NCBI GenBank assembly: GCA_902491795.1
Contig: CABUIX010000033.1
Span: 1 to 24,064 of the forward strand
Reading direction: 5' to 3'
Length of the DNA: 24,064 nucleotides
DNA from: an uncultured Bacteroidales bacterium
GTDB lineage: Bacteria; Bacteroidota; Bacteroidia; Bacteroidales; UBA932
Part shown: positions 1 to 8,494 of the stretch, piece after piece
Numbering within the stretch: position 1 is the first letter of the stretch
Layout: the number at the start of each line of letters is the position of its first letter
Translations under genes and position numbers: made by a program
Notes under the pieces: model-generated
The model's database searches: none
Told to the model about the DNA's origin: nothing
Seen by the model: only the letters and a program-made list of their open reading frames with translations

Positions 1-104
1 CCATCGTCATGGTCACTCACTCCCAGAAGGACGCCGCCGTCGCACAGCGCACCATCGACCTCTTCGACGGTCGCATCGTCAGCGACGTCGCAAACGAACT
101 ATAG
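1..104 (+). CDS. ABC transporter ATP-binding protein, C-terminal end only (partial)
   Basis: Only the last 33 codons are inside the window, read from base 3 to the TAG at 102-104. The fragment begins IVMVTHSQKDAAVAQRT, which contains the switch-histidine segment (MVTHS) following Walker B in MacB/LolD-type ATPases, then the usual short tail with LFDGRIV. The stop lies three bases before the start of a large FtsX-type permease, so this is very probably the ATPase that powers the two permeases downstream. Walker A, the Q-loop and the signature motif lie outside the window. MacB/LolD-type is inferred from the tail and the neighbours. Confidence 0.85.
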   Translation, partial: IVMVTHSQKDAAVAQRTIDLFDGRIVSDVANEL

Positions 105-107
105 CCC

Positions 108-2438
108 ATGCTCAGGAACCTCATAAGCACACTGAGGAAATATCCTGTTCCGGCCGCAATAAACGTTGTCGGACTGGTCATAGCTCTCGCCGCATTCATC
201 ACTATAGCGGCCAACGTCTCATTCGAGTTCGGCTATGACCGTTCCTACCCGACCTCCGGCAGGATCTTCCGTGTGGATTGCCCAGGCAACGAAGAAACCT
301 TCAGGAGCATCCTGCCCAATGCCTTCGCCAGGGACGTCATCAACTCCTCGGCTCACATCGAAGCAGGAGCCATGATCATGCCGTATATGGGAGAAATCCA
401 GTTCAGGACCGAGGACCAGAACGGCCAGGAGCATGGCTACGAACTGGGGTGCGACATGGTCCAGCCAGATTTCGTCAAGGTGTTCGGAATGAACATCCTG
501 AGCGGGAATCCCGGCACCCTTGAAGCCCCCGGCACGGCAATGATACCCAAAAGTCTGGCAGACAGGATATTCTCGGGCGATGCCGTCGGAAAGACCCTGC
601 TGACCGACAAGAACTGGTTTTTCCCCGAAGGACAGCTTGTGGTAGGAGCCGTCTACGAGGATTTCCCTGCAAACAGCAACCTGCGCAACAGTGTCTATTT
701 CGCCGTCGATGAAAGGACTACCCCGTACACCTACGGGGGCGCGAACTTCATCTGCTACCTGCTGCTGGACGACCCTGACAACGCCACAGCAGTGGCCGAT
801 GAATTCAACTCAAGCTTCGACTTCTCGAAGACCTGGATGAGCCCGATAGAACTGGTGCCTGTTGAGGACATATATTTTCTGGGTCAGGGCGGCGACGGAA
901 GGATTTTCCGCAGTGGAAGCCGCACAACCACTTTCATGCTGATGACCATAGGGATACTCGTGCTGCTCTCCGGCGTGATAAACTTCGCAAACTTCTTCAC
1001 CTCGCTGGCTCCTGTGAGGATACGCAGCATCAACACCCGCAAGGTACTCGGTGCCTCCACGGCGAAGCTCAGGGCAATGCTTACAATGGAGACGACCGCA
1101 ATCGCGCTGTTCTGCATGGTTGCAGCGTTTTTCCTCGCCGCATGGCTTTCAGGACTTTTCGTGGCTGCCGGAATCTCGAACGGGGCATTCACCCTCGCAG
1201 ACACGAAAGTAATGCTGATCACGGCGGCCGCATCCCTGGCCGCAGGAATCATTGCCGGGCTGTATCCTGGATGGTATGCGACATCTTTCCCGCCTGCACT
1301 GGTGCTCAAGGGCAACTTCGGCCTTTCAAGAGGAGGAAGAACCTTCCGGCGCCTGATGAGCGGAATACAATATGCTGTAGCTTTCGTAACACTGATATTC
1401 ATGAGTTTCGTGATGCTCCAGAACAGCAGGATGAGGAACAGCGACACCGGCTTCGACAAGGAACACATTGCCGTTGCTGAGGTCTCATCGGCAGCCATGC
1501 AGAAAATTTCCATGCTGCGCTCTGAGGCCGGCAAGTTCCCTTCCATCGCCGACATGGCCTTCTGCAGCGAAAAGGTCGGAGCCCAGGACACCTACAGCAC
1601 CATGTCCTTCGAAATGGACGGCAAGACAATATCCGCCTTCGTCATCGGGATCGATGAACATTTCTTGGATGTGATGGGAATAGACATCCTCGAAGGACGC
1701 AACTTCAGCCAATATGATTCGCTTGAAACCGCAATTATCAGCCGTTATTTCATGGACGGGCTAGACGTGCATGCCGGCGACGTGATTCCGGATTTGGGAG
1801 AGGTGGTCGGAGTTTGCGCAGACGTGCGCTTCAACTCCGTGCGCGAGGCGCCGACACCTGTTGTCTTTGTTCCCTCAGACATATATTCGTACGCCACGAA
1901 CGGGATAATGTATTTCCGGCTTAGCGGAGAAGCAGACGAGGCTGAAGCCGCTTCGGAAATCAGGTCGCTGCTTATGGAAGCCGATCCCTACTGGCCCGGT
2001 CAGGTGGAATTCTATGGTGACCTTCAGGACAGCCTCTACAGCAATGAGCTGCGAACGGCAAGGCTTGTCGTGATCTTCAGCATCATCGCCGCAATGCTCG
2101 CGATCTGCGGAGTGATAGGCCTCGTGATTTTCGACACCGAGTACCGCCGGAAGGAAACCGCTGTACGAAGGGTCTTCGGGGCCGGAGCGGGAGACATCCT
2201 CAGAAATGTGAATTCCGGCTATGCTCTGGTGGTTCTTGTCTGCTTCGCGGTGTCCTGTCCGCCGGCAATCCTGCTCGTTTCCCGCTGGATGCGGAATTTC
2301 GTCGACCGGGAGCCGATGCATCTGTGGGTATTCGCGCTGGTTCTCGCGGCAGTGCTTGCACTCACGGCGGCAATAGTCACCGGAATATTCTACCGCCGCG
2401 CAATGGAGAATCCCGCAAAAAACCTCAAATCAGAATAA
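108..2438 (+). CDS. FtsX/MacB-type ABC transporter permease, first of two
   Basis: This 776-residue membrane protein has the architecture of a duplicated FtsX permease. One N-terminal membrane helix lies near residues 17-36, followed by a ~230-residue extracytoplasmic MacB-type periplasmic domain. Three helices follow near 275-298, 326-352 and 368-390, then a helix near 417-436 that opens the second half. A second extracytoplasmic domain (about 440-645) precedes helices near 651-675, 703-725 and 738-762. The cytoplasmic motif TRKVLGAS (310-317) recurs as VRRVFGAG (686-693), as expected for two FtsX repeats. The C-terminus NPAKNLKSE resembles the usual tail of this family. The gene starts 3 bp after the ATPase stop and ends 4 bp before the second permease. 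The substrate is unknown; such systems export peptides or drugs or act on envelope lipids and lipoproteins. Confidence 0.93.
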   Translation: MLRNLISTLRKYPVPAAINVVGLVIALAAFITIAANVSFEFGYDRSYPTSGRIFRVDCPGNEETFRSILPNAFARDVINSSAHIEAGAMIMPYMGEIQFRTEDQNGQEHGYELGCDMVQPDFVKVFGMNILSGNPGTLEAPGTAMIPKSLADRIFSGDAVGKTLLTDKNWFFPEGQLVVGAVYEDFPANSNLRNSVYFAVDERTTPYTYGGANFICYLLLDDPDNATAVADEFNSSFDFSKTWMSPIELVPVEDIYFLGQGGDGRIFRSGSRTTTFMLMTIGILVLLSGVINFANFFTSLAPVRIRSINTRKVLGASTAKLRAMLTMETTAIALFCMVAAFFLAAWLSGLFVAAGISNGAFTLADTKVMLITAAASLAAGIIAGLYPGWYATSFPPALVLKGNFGLSRGGRTFRRLMSGIQYAVAFVTLIFMSFVMLQNSRMRNSDTGFDKEHIAVAEVSSAAMQKISMLRSEAGKFPSIADMAFCSEKVGAQDTYSTMSFEMDGKTISAFVIGIDEHFLDVMGIDILEGRNFSQYDSLETAIISRYFMDGLDVHAGDVIPDLGEVVGVCADVRFNSVREAPTPVVFVPSDIYSYATNGIMYFRLSGEADEAEAASEIRSLLMEADPYWPGQVEFYGDLQDSLYSNELRTARLVVIFSIIAAMLAICGVIGLVIFDTEYRRKETAVRRVFGAGAGDILRNVNSGYALVVLVCFAVSCPPAILLVSRWMRNFVDREPMHLWVFALVLAAVLALTAAIVTGIFYRRAMENPAKNLKSE

Positions 2439-2442
2439 CTGC

Positions 2443-4788
2443 ATGAAATCATTTTTCCGCTTCCTCTACAGGAACAAGCTCTATACCTTCATTGAAGTCA
2501 TCGGCATGTCGGTGGCAATTGCCTTCGTGATATTCATCGCTTCCTTCATCATCGGAGAACTCCGCTACGACAGGCAGCTGAAAGGCACGGACAACATCTA
2601 TATCGGGCATTCGGAACGCCTGTTCATGAACAGCGCCACGGTCAAGGAACAGCTCGAGGGAAAGTTTCCTGAAGTCGAGCAGATCTGCCGCTACACAAGC
2701 ACCACGATGCTCGCGGGAGTTCCACTGTACCTGAGGATAGATGACCAGGAAGTCAGGCAGAATGCCGGAATCGCCGACAGCAGCTTCTTCAGGCTGTTCA
2801 CTTTCCCCTTCGTCGCAGGAGACCCTGAAACGGCACTCTCCTCGATGAACTCCGTGGCAGTCTCGGAATCGTTTGCCTCAACCTGGTTCAAGGACAAGAA
2901 TCCCATCGGACAGACATTCACCGTCACGGCAGGAGAAAACGAGGAGACCGTCACGGTAAGCGCTATATTCAAGGACTTCAAGGACACGGTGTTCCCTGCA
3001 AACGACATATTCTATGACATACGGCTCATGGGGAAGCTCTATCCCGAATTGCTGAACAACGGCAACGGTACCACGACTGTCTTTTTCAAGATCGCGCCAG
3101 GGGCCGACACCGACGCCCTGGCCGACAGAATGGAAGAGATTCTCAAGGCCGAGGACATGCTCTACATTTTCGACATGTTCCACGACTTCAGTCTCTCCCC
3201 GTTCAAGGACATTCACTTCGGGATACTCGAGGAGAACGCACCTTTCGAAGGGGTTGTGAAAAAAGATTTCATTCGCATCTTCATGGCAGCCGGGGCGCTG
3301 CTCCTGCTGTTCGCCCTTCTCAACTACATTTCGCTTACCGTGGCACAGACAGGCTTCAGGGCCCGCGAAATGGCCACAAGGCGACTGCTTGGCTCCTCAA
3401 GACAGGACATCGTGCTCAGATATATCGCGGAGGCCTTCATCCTCACGGTGATTTCTTTCGCGCTGTCGCTGCTGTTCGCCGACCTGTTCTCCCCTTCCAT
3501 GAGCAGTCTGATCGGCAAGGACGTGACTCCCCTGTCCGGAACGGGATTGCCATTGGCAATATTCAGCGCCGTCCTGGTGATGCTGCTGGCAATATGCGCA
3601 GGACTGGTTCCGGCCATGGTGGTCTCACGCTTCCGCCCGATAGATGTAGTCAAGGGGGAATTTTCCAGGACAAGCAGGATGACGCTCGGAAAGATATTCA
3701 TTATCATCCAGAACACGGTCGCCGTCGCAACTCTCTCAATCGCGCTGGTAATGCTCTTCCAGATCCGGCACATGTGCGAAAAGCCGATGGGCTACCGCAG
3801 GGACGGACTTGTCAGCGTGGTCGGGGCGGGAAAGGCTTCCGAATACTATGTCGACGAGCTCAGGCAACTGCCGTGCGTCGAGAATGTAGGCTGGCTACAA
3901 TGGAATCCGATGGGCAATTCACACAGCGGCCAGGGCTTTCCCATCAACGGGGAGACCGTGCATTTCGACATGTATTTCGGAGACAGGGCAGCTTTCGACA
4001 TCCTGGGTTTCGAGGTGATAAGCAAGACGGCGGAACCTGAAAACCAGTACGCCTGGCTGACCGAAAGCGCAATGCGAAGCCTCGGCCTTGACTACAGCAC
4101 GACTGCCATAATGCTCGACGGAGGCGCCATGATACCGGTATGCGGCATCATCAGGGACTTCACCAAGGGAAATGCACAGAACGTGAACAACAGCAGCTTC
4201 GCCCTGTGTTACTGGATAAAGGAGATGGAGCAGGAATCGGACTTCAGGATACTCCGTGAGCTGGTGGTCAAGACAAAGGGAAAGACCGCAGATGCCGTCC
4301 GGATGATACAGGACTTCTACAAGTCCAAGGGTCTTGGCGAAGAAGGAATCCATGTCGAGGATTACGTCCACATCAACCGGAGACTCTATTCCGCAGAAGA
4401 GACCAATCTGAAGCTTATCTCGGTGTTCGCAGGACTCATTCTGCTGCTATCATCCATGGCAATGGTAGCCACAAGCACCTATTACGGAAAACAGCACGCC
4501 TCCCAGACTGCCGTCAAGAAGGTGTTCGGATGCAGCCGCCGGCGCATATACTTCGACACTGCCAAAGGATTCCTCACATCAGTAGGCATTGCAGCCGTAA
4601 TTGCCGTTCCTCTGGGATATGTCGCAGCGGACATCTGGCTCAGCGCATATACCTACAGGATAGGCAACAGCCTTTGGATATATCTTGCGGCTGCAGCTTC
4701 AGTCATGCTCCTCGCGTTGATGTCAATCACCTGGCAGGTCGTACGGCTCATGGACACCGATCCGGTCAAGGCCCTGAAGACAGAATAA
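2443..4788 (+). CDS. FtsX/MacB-type ABC transporter permease, second of two
   Basis: This 781-residue protein has the same layout as the preceding gene but is clearly diverged from it. It has an N-terminal helix near 16-38, a large extracytoplasmic domain, helices near 277-300, 327-348, 368-394 and 417-441, a second extracytoplasmic domain, and three C-terminal helices. The repeated cytoplasmic motifs are TRRLLGSS (312-319) and VKKVFGCS near the C-terminal bundle, and the tail is DPVKALKTE. Four bases separate it from the first permease, so the two are surely co-transcribed and probably form a heterodimer driven by the upstream ATPase. The stop codon is the first three bases of a bulged hairpin (4786-4826) lying before the regulator gene. 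The transported substrate cannot be read from the sequence. Confidence 0.93.
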   Translation: MKSFFRFLYRNKLYTFIEVIGMSVAIAFVIFIASFIIGELRYDRQLKGTDNIYIGHSERLFMNSATVKEQLEGKFPEVEQICRYTSTTMLAGVPLYLRIDDQEVRQNAGIADSSFFRLFTFPFVAGDPETALSSMNSVAVSESFASTWFKDKNPIGQTFTVTAGENEETVTVSAIFKDFKDTVFPANDIFYDIRLMGKLYPELLNNGNGTTTVFFKIAPGADTDALADRMEEILKAEDMLYIFDMFHDFSLSPFKDIHFGILEENAPFEGVVKKDFIRIFMAAGALLLLFALLNYISLTVAQTGFRAREMATRRLLGSSRQDIVLRYIAEAFILTVISFALSLLFADLFSPSMSSLIGKDVTPLSGTGLPLAIFSAVLVMLLAICAGLVPAMVVSRFRPIDVVKGEFSRTSRMTLGKIFIIIQNTVAVATLSIALVMLFQIRHMCEKPMGYRRDGLVSVVGAGKASEYYVDELRQLPCVENVGWLQWNPMGNSHSGQGFPINGETVHFDMYFGDRAAFDILGFEVISKTAEPENQYAWLTESAMRSLGLDYSTTAIMLDGGAMIPVCGIIRDFTKGNAQNVNNSSFALCYWIKEMEQESDFRILRELVVKTKGKTADAVRMIQDFYKSKGLGEEGIHVEDYVHINRRLYSAEETNLKLISVFAGLILLLSSMAMVATSTYYGKQHASQTAVKKVFGCSRRRIYFDTAKGFLTSVGIAAVIAVPLGYVAADIWLSAYTYRIGNSLWIYLAAAASVMLLALMSITWQVVRLMDTDPVKALKTE

Positions 4789-4826
4789 GAATCCCGGCAT
4801 ACAGGCTGAAATAAGCCGGATTCTTA
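4786..4826 (+). promoter_or_regulatory. Bulged hairpin between permease 2 and the response regulator
   Basis: The left arm TAAGAATCCCGGC (4786-4798, starting with the permease stop codon) pairs with the right arm GCCGGATTCTTA (4815-4826). This gives 12 base pairs with one bulged C and a 16-base loop. The regulator start is 10 bp downstream. No clean U-tract follows, so a partial terminator or an mRNA processing/stability element that lowers regulator expression relative to the transporter is more likely than a full stop. Function is inferred. Confidence 0.35.
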
Positions 4827-4836
4827 TTAGATTTGT

Positions 4837-6180
4837 ATGATCATGCGCAAGAACAAAGGCAAAATACTGGTCGTCGACGACAACGCCGGCATACGGTCAG
4901 CGCTCAAGATTCTTCTTCCGGTGCATTTCGCCGAAGTGGAGCTGTTGCCCTCACCGAAAGAAATGATGTCCCGGATTGAGTCCTCAAGACCCGATGCCGT
5001 GCTCCTTGACATGAACTTCGAGAGTGACTACAACAGCGGCAACGAAGGGCTCTACTGGCTAGGAGAGATCAAGAAGAAGTTCCCGGATCTTCCTGTGGTC
5101 CTGTTCACTGCCTATGCCGACATCTCGCTTGCCGTGGAAGGCATGAAGCGCGGGGCATTCGATTTCGTGGTCAAGCCCTGGGACAACGACAAGCTGGTCG
5201 AGATACTCTCGAATGCTGTCGCAAGCCTCGGCAGGACCGCCGGCACGGAAAAGGAACGCCCGTCGGCCATGCGCTGGGGAGAAGGGCCGGCAATGCTCGC
5301 GGTCCGGAAGCTAACCGAACGCATAGCCCAGACCGACGCCACCGTACTCATTACCGGAGAAAACGGCACCGGAAAGGATCTGCTTGCAGCGGAAATTCAC
5401 CGCCTGTCATCCCGCAGGGACAGGCCGATGGTTGCAGTTGACCTGGGAGCAGTAACCGAAACTTTGTTCGAAAGCGAACTGTTCGGACACGTCAAGGGAG
5501 CATTCACCGACGCCAAGTCCGACCATGCGGGCAAATTCGAGCAGGCCGACGGAGGCACACTCTTCCTCGACGAAATCGGCAACATACCACTGCACCTGCA
5601 GGCAAAACTGCTGCGTGCCCTGCAGAACCGCTGCGTCACGAGGGTCGGCGGCAGCCAGAGCATACCGGTGGACATCAGGCTCATCTGCGCCACCAACATG
5701 GATCTGCCGAAGATGGTCGCGGAAGGGAAATTCCGCGAAGACCTGTGGTACCGCATAAACACCACGGAAATTCACCTCCCTCCCCTGAGGGAACGCCGCG
5801 ACGAAATCCTGCCTCTGGCCGAAATGTTCCTCGCGGAATTTGCGGAAAAATATTCGCGCAAGGCGTGCAGGTTCAGCAGCGACGCCGCCAAGGCACTGAT
5901 GGAGGCACACTGGGGCGGCAATATCCGTGAACTGCGGAACACGGTCGAAAAGGCCACGATAATTTCGGAAGGAGAAACGATTTCCGCAGAAGACCTTTCC
6001 ATACATGATGCTGCGGGCTCCGCAGACAAGATCACCGGAGAGGAGACCCTCGAGATGATGGAGGAAAAGATGATACGCGCCGCCGTAAAGAAATTCAACG
6101 GGAACCTCTCGCTCGTGGCGCGTTCGCTCGACATAAGCCGGCCTACACTGTACAGCAAGCTCAAGAAATACAACATATGA
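4837..6180 (+). CDS. NtrC-family sigma-54-dependent response regulator
   Basis: This 447-residue protein has the three NtrC domains. The receiver (about 8-125) has acidic residues D14/D15, phospho-acceptor D58 in DAVLLDMNF, T91 and K113. The AAA+ domain (about 145-385) has Walker A GENGTGKD (174-181), the sigma-54 contact loop GAFTDA (221-226), Walker B GGTLFLDEIGN (239-249) and the arginine-finger region FREDLWYRIN (299-308). A Fis-type helix-turn-helix occupies about 414-445. The contact loop reads GAFTDA rather than the textbook GAFTGA. When phosphorylated it should remodel RNA polymerase-sigma-54 at its target promoters. It lies between the transporter genes and its kinase, with which it overlaps by ATGA. 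An alternative start at 4843 (MRKNKGK) would remove two residues. Targets are not visible in this window. Confidence 0.95.
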   Translation: MIMRKNKGKILVVDDNAGIRSALKILLPVHFAEVELLPSPKEMMSRIESSRPDAVLLDMNFESDYNSGNEGLYWLGEIKKKFPDLPVVLFTAYADISLAVEGMKRGAFDFVVKPWDNDKLVEILSNAVASLGRTAGTEKERPSAMRWGEGPAMLAVRKLTERIAQTDATVLITGENGTGKDLLAAEIHRLSSRRDRPMVAVDLGAVTETLFESELFGHVKGAFTDAKSDHAGKFEQADGGTLFLDEIGNIPLHLQAKLLRALQNRCVTRVGGSQSIPVDIRLICATNMDLPKMVAEGKFREDLWYRINTTEIHLPPLRERRDEILPLAEMFLAEFAEKYSRKACRFSSDAAKALMEAHWGGNIRELRNTVEKATIISEGETISAEDLSIHDAAGSADKITGEETLEMMEEKMIRAAVKKFNGNLSLVARSLDISRPTLYSKLKKYNI

Positions 6181-7406
6181 CAACGGAACTGACGACCACG
6201 GCACTCGTGCTGCTGCCCACAGCTGCAGCTGTCGTAGCCGCAGTTATCGCCGGACTTCGGGTATCGGCCCGCAACCGCCGGAAGGTCAACTATATGCTCG
6301 ATGCCCTTGAGGACAACGAAGTCAATTTCCGTTTCAAGGAAAAAGGCGTAATCGACTCCCAGTTCAACCGGACGCTCAACCGCATGAAGCGCATATTCGA
6401 GAAGGAGAAACGGCAGCTGCTCGAACAGGAAAAATATTTCGGCGTGATGCTGGACAAGGTAAGCACCGGAATAGTGGTCGTGGACAGTCCTGACGGACAT
6501 GTGGCATATTCGAATACGGCCGCACTCCGGATTCTCGGCATTTCCTCTCTTGTCAACCTCAAGCAGCTCGCTAAAATCAGCGACTCACTCGCCGCAGCCT
6601 TCATCGAGGCAGCAGGAGGCGGCAGCACAAAGGTAAGTTTCACCAATGACATGTCAATGCGCTCCCTGTACCTCAAGTCATCCGCCGCTGTGATCGGCGA
6701 AAAGGACGTGACCATAATCTCCTTCAACGACATAAGCAGCGAACAGAGCGAGATAGAATCCGAATCGTGGTCGAAACTGATACGGGTGCTTATCCATGAA
6801 ATCATGAACACGGTAACCCCGGTGGCATCACTCAGCGACTCCCTCGCAAAATATTCTGACAAACTCCCCCGCGAAGAGCTCAACCAGGGTCTCGAGACCA
6901 TCCGCTCGTCGTCGCAGGGTCTTCTGAAATTCGTGGAGTCTTACCGCAGCCTGATGCATGTTCCGGAGCCTGTAAAGAAAGTCGTATGGCTCAAGGACAT
7001 CATCGAACGCGTCATGCAGCTGACGCAGGCCCAGACCTCTGCAAACGGAGTGGATGTCAGTTATGCCGAGCTCAGCGAAGACATCATGCTCTATGCCGAC
7101 GAGGACCAGATTTCACAGATCCTTGTCAACCTGTTCAAGAATGCGGTGCAGGCCGGAGCCACGAAGATTTCCGTAACTGCTTCAATAGAAGACGACGGAA
7201 GCACGGCAATAGATGTGGCCAACAACGGCCGCCCTGTCCCGGAAGAGCGCCGCGAAGAAATATTCGTGCCGTTCTTCACCACCAAGGCCGACGGTTCAGG
7301 AATAGGGCTCAGCCTCTCGCGCCAGATAATGAGACTCCACAACGGATCCATCTCCCTTAGCCGAAGTGACGCCCGGGAGACGGTATTCACACTGCTTTTC
7401 AGATGA
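6177..7406 (+). CDS. PAS-containing sensor histidine kinase (NtrY/NtrB-like)
   Basis: This 409-residue kinase begins with a single hydrophobic helix near residues 7-28 and has no periplasmic sensor domain of any size. A helical linker follows, then a PAS-like domain (about 86-188). The dimerisation/phospho-acceptor segment has H207 in LIRVLIHEIMNTVTP. The HATPase domain has an N-box with N318 and N322 (LVNLFKNAVQA), a G1-like segment DVANNGRP (346-353), an F-box FVPFFTTK (363-370) and a G2 box GSGIGLSLS (373-381). The start codon overlaps the regulator stop (ATGA), indicating translational coupling. It should phosphorylate the adjacent regulator at D58. With almost no exposed domain, it may sense a membrane or cytoplasmic signal, or the state of the transporter itself; that last point is inference. 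Confidence 0.95.
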   Translation: MTTELTTTALVLLPTAAAVVAAVIAGLRVSARNRRKVNYMLDALEDNEVNFRFKEKGVIDSQFNRTLNRMKRIFEKEKRQLLEQEKYFGVMLDKVSTGIVVVDSPDGHVAYSNTAALRILGISSLVNLKQLAKISDSLAAAFIEAAGGGSTKVSFTNDMSMRSLYLKSSAAVIGEKDVTIISFNDISSEQSEIESESWSKLIRVLIHEIMNTVTPVASLSDSLAKYSDKLPREELNQGLETIRSSSQGLLKFVESYRSLMHVPEPVKKVVWLKDIIERVMQLTQAQTSANGVDVSYAELSEDIMLYADEDQISQILVNLFKNAVQAGATKISVTASIEDDGSTAIDVANNGRPVPEERREEIFVPFFTTKADGSGIGLSLSRQIMRLHNGSISLSRSDARETVFTLLFR

Positions 7407-7447
7407 CCCCGTCAATGTCCATGTGCAGATGCGAGTCAGGACAACAA

Positions 7448-7481
7448 AAAGACCGGCACTGTGCTTACAGTGCCGGTCTTT
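7448..7481. terminator. Bidirectional intrinsic terminator between kinase and trigger factor genes
   Basis: AAAGACCGGCACTGT (7448-7462) and ACAGTGCCGGTCTTT (7467-7481) form a perfect 15-bp stem with a four-base GCTT loop. It lies between two convergent genes, 41 bp after the kinase stop and 18 bp beyond the trigger-factor stop. On the minus strand the stem runs into TTTTTGTTGT, a good U-tract. On the plus strand the tail is weaker (TTTGTC). It should end both transcripts. Confidence 0.9.
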
Positions 7482-7499
7482 GTCAAATGATTCAGCGGA

Positions 7500-8492
7500 T
7501 TATTTCAGTTCGCGGAACTTGTCTGAAGTGATCTTGGTCTCCTTGAGAGTAATTTCCTCCTTGAGCTTTTCGAGGACCTTCCTGTCCTCAACCTGCTCGG
7601 CAAGACGCTCAACCTGACGGCGGTCGTGAAGCATGTTCACCACTGACTCGTCCAGAATTTCCTTGGGCACATTCGCAATACCGTACATCGCATACTGGTA
7701 CTGGATCATGCCCTCGGCAGCCTCATGAAGATCCTTGTCCTCAACCTTGAAATCGTACTTGCGCATCAGGAAACCGCGCACGAGCTGCCACTTGAAGTCC
7801 TCTGCAAATCCGGGGAAATCCTTCTCGACATCCTCAGCCGTAAGTTTTCCGTTGTTGGCAACAACAAGCCAGCGCTTGAGGAAGGCTTCAGGCAGCGAAA
7901 GATTCGCCTTCTTCACGAAATAGTCGCGGATATCCTTGTTGAGCCTCCATTCTGACTCGTTCTTGTACTGCGAAGAGAGCCTGTCGTCCACTTCCTTCGC
8001 GATATCCTCATCTGATTTCTCTTCCTTCTTCTCCTCGTAGTATTTCTTGAGGCTCTCGGTCATCTTGGACTTCTCGTCATCCGAAACGGAAACCGTGTAT
8101 GAAGGAACAGTATCCTTCTTCTCAACCTCCACGCTTACTTCGGGAGAGAGGGCAACATCAAAGATGAATGTAAAATCATTGCCGTCGGTCCACTCGATCT
8201 CAGGCTGCTTCTCTGAAGACAGAGGCTCGCCGAGGACATGAAGCTTGTTCTCGCTGATGTGCTTGTCGAGCGCCTCAGAGATGACCTGGTTGACAGATTC
8301 AGCAAGACACTGCTCTCCATATACTCTCTTGATCATGGCGAGAGGAACCATTCCCTTGCGGAAACCCTTGAAATCAGCATTGCGCTTGCGTTCCGCAAGC
8401 TTTTTCCTTTCAATTTCTGCGTAATCCGCAGCTTCGATCTCCACTGTGAGTTCGAGATTGAGATCGTCGATCTTGTTCTGTGATACTTTCAT
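7500..8492 (-). CDS. tig: Trigger factor, short form lacking the PPIase domain
   Basis: This is a ribosome-associated chaperone that meets nascent chains at the exit tunnel. The N-terminal ribosome-binding domain is clear: GFRKGMVP at 43-50 places the F44-R45-K46 docking signature exactly as in the E. coli protein. The C-terminal substrate-cradle domain is recognisable from LSLPEAFLKRWL (198-209), then VEDKDL and a helical end. The protein is 330 residues against roughly 430-450 for usual trigger factors. The ~100-residue FKBP-like PPIase domain appears to be replaced by a short charged helical linker (about 138-185, rich in K and E). The start is ATG at 8490-8492, 2 bp after the stop of the HD phosphohydrolase gene, so it is the last gene of the minus-strand run. 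The loss seems clean: the frame is intact and no remnant is visible. Confidence 0.93.
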   Translation of the reverse strand: MKVSQNKIDDLNLELTVEIEAADYAEIERKKLAERKRNADFKGFRKGMVPLAMIKRVYGEQCLAESVNQVISEALDKHISENKLHVLGEPLSSEKQPEIEWTDGNDFTFIFDVALSPEVSVEVEKKDTVPSYTVSVSDDEKSKMTESLKKYYEEKKEEKSDEDIAKEVDDRLSSQYKNESEWRLNKDIRDYFVKKANLSLPEAFLKRWLVVANNGKLTAEDVEKDFPGFAEDFKWQLVRGFLMRKYDFKVEDKDLHEAAEGMIQYQYAMYGIANVPKEILDESVVNMLHDRRQVERLAEQVEDRKVLEKLKEEITLKETKITSDKFRELK

Positions 8493-8494
8493 AA

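Noticed and set aside
884..1591. 235-residue open frame on the minus strand within the first permease gene
   Set aside because: It mirrors the hydrophobic codons of the permease in a shadow frame, has no promoter or neighbouring minus-strand genes.
4828..4835. TAGATTTG as a separate promoter for the response regulator
   Set aside because: It fits the -7 pattern but ends one base before the ATG, so transcription would begin inside the coding sequence; probably coincidence within an operon.
1..7406. A sigma-54 (-24/-12, TGGCAC-N5-TTGC) promoter inside the transporter block
   Set aside because: TGGCAC-like strings inside the permease genes are not followed by TTGC at the correct spacing; the likely promoter is upstream of the window.
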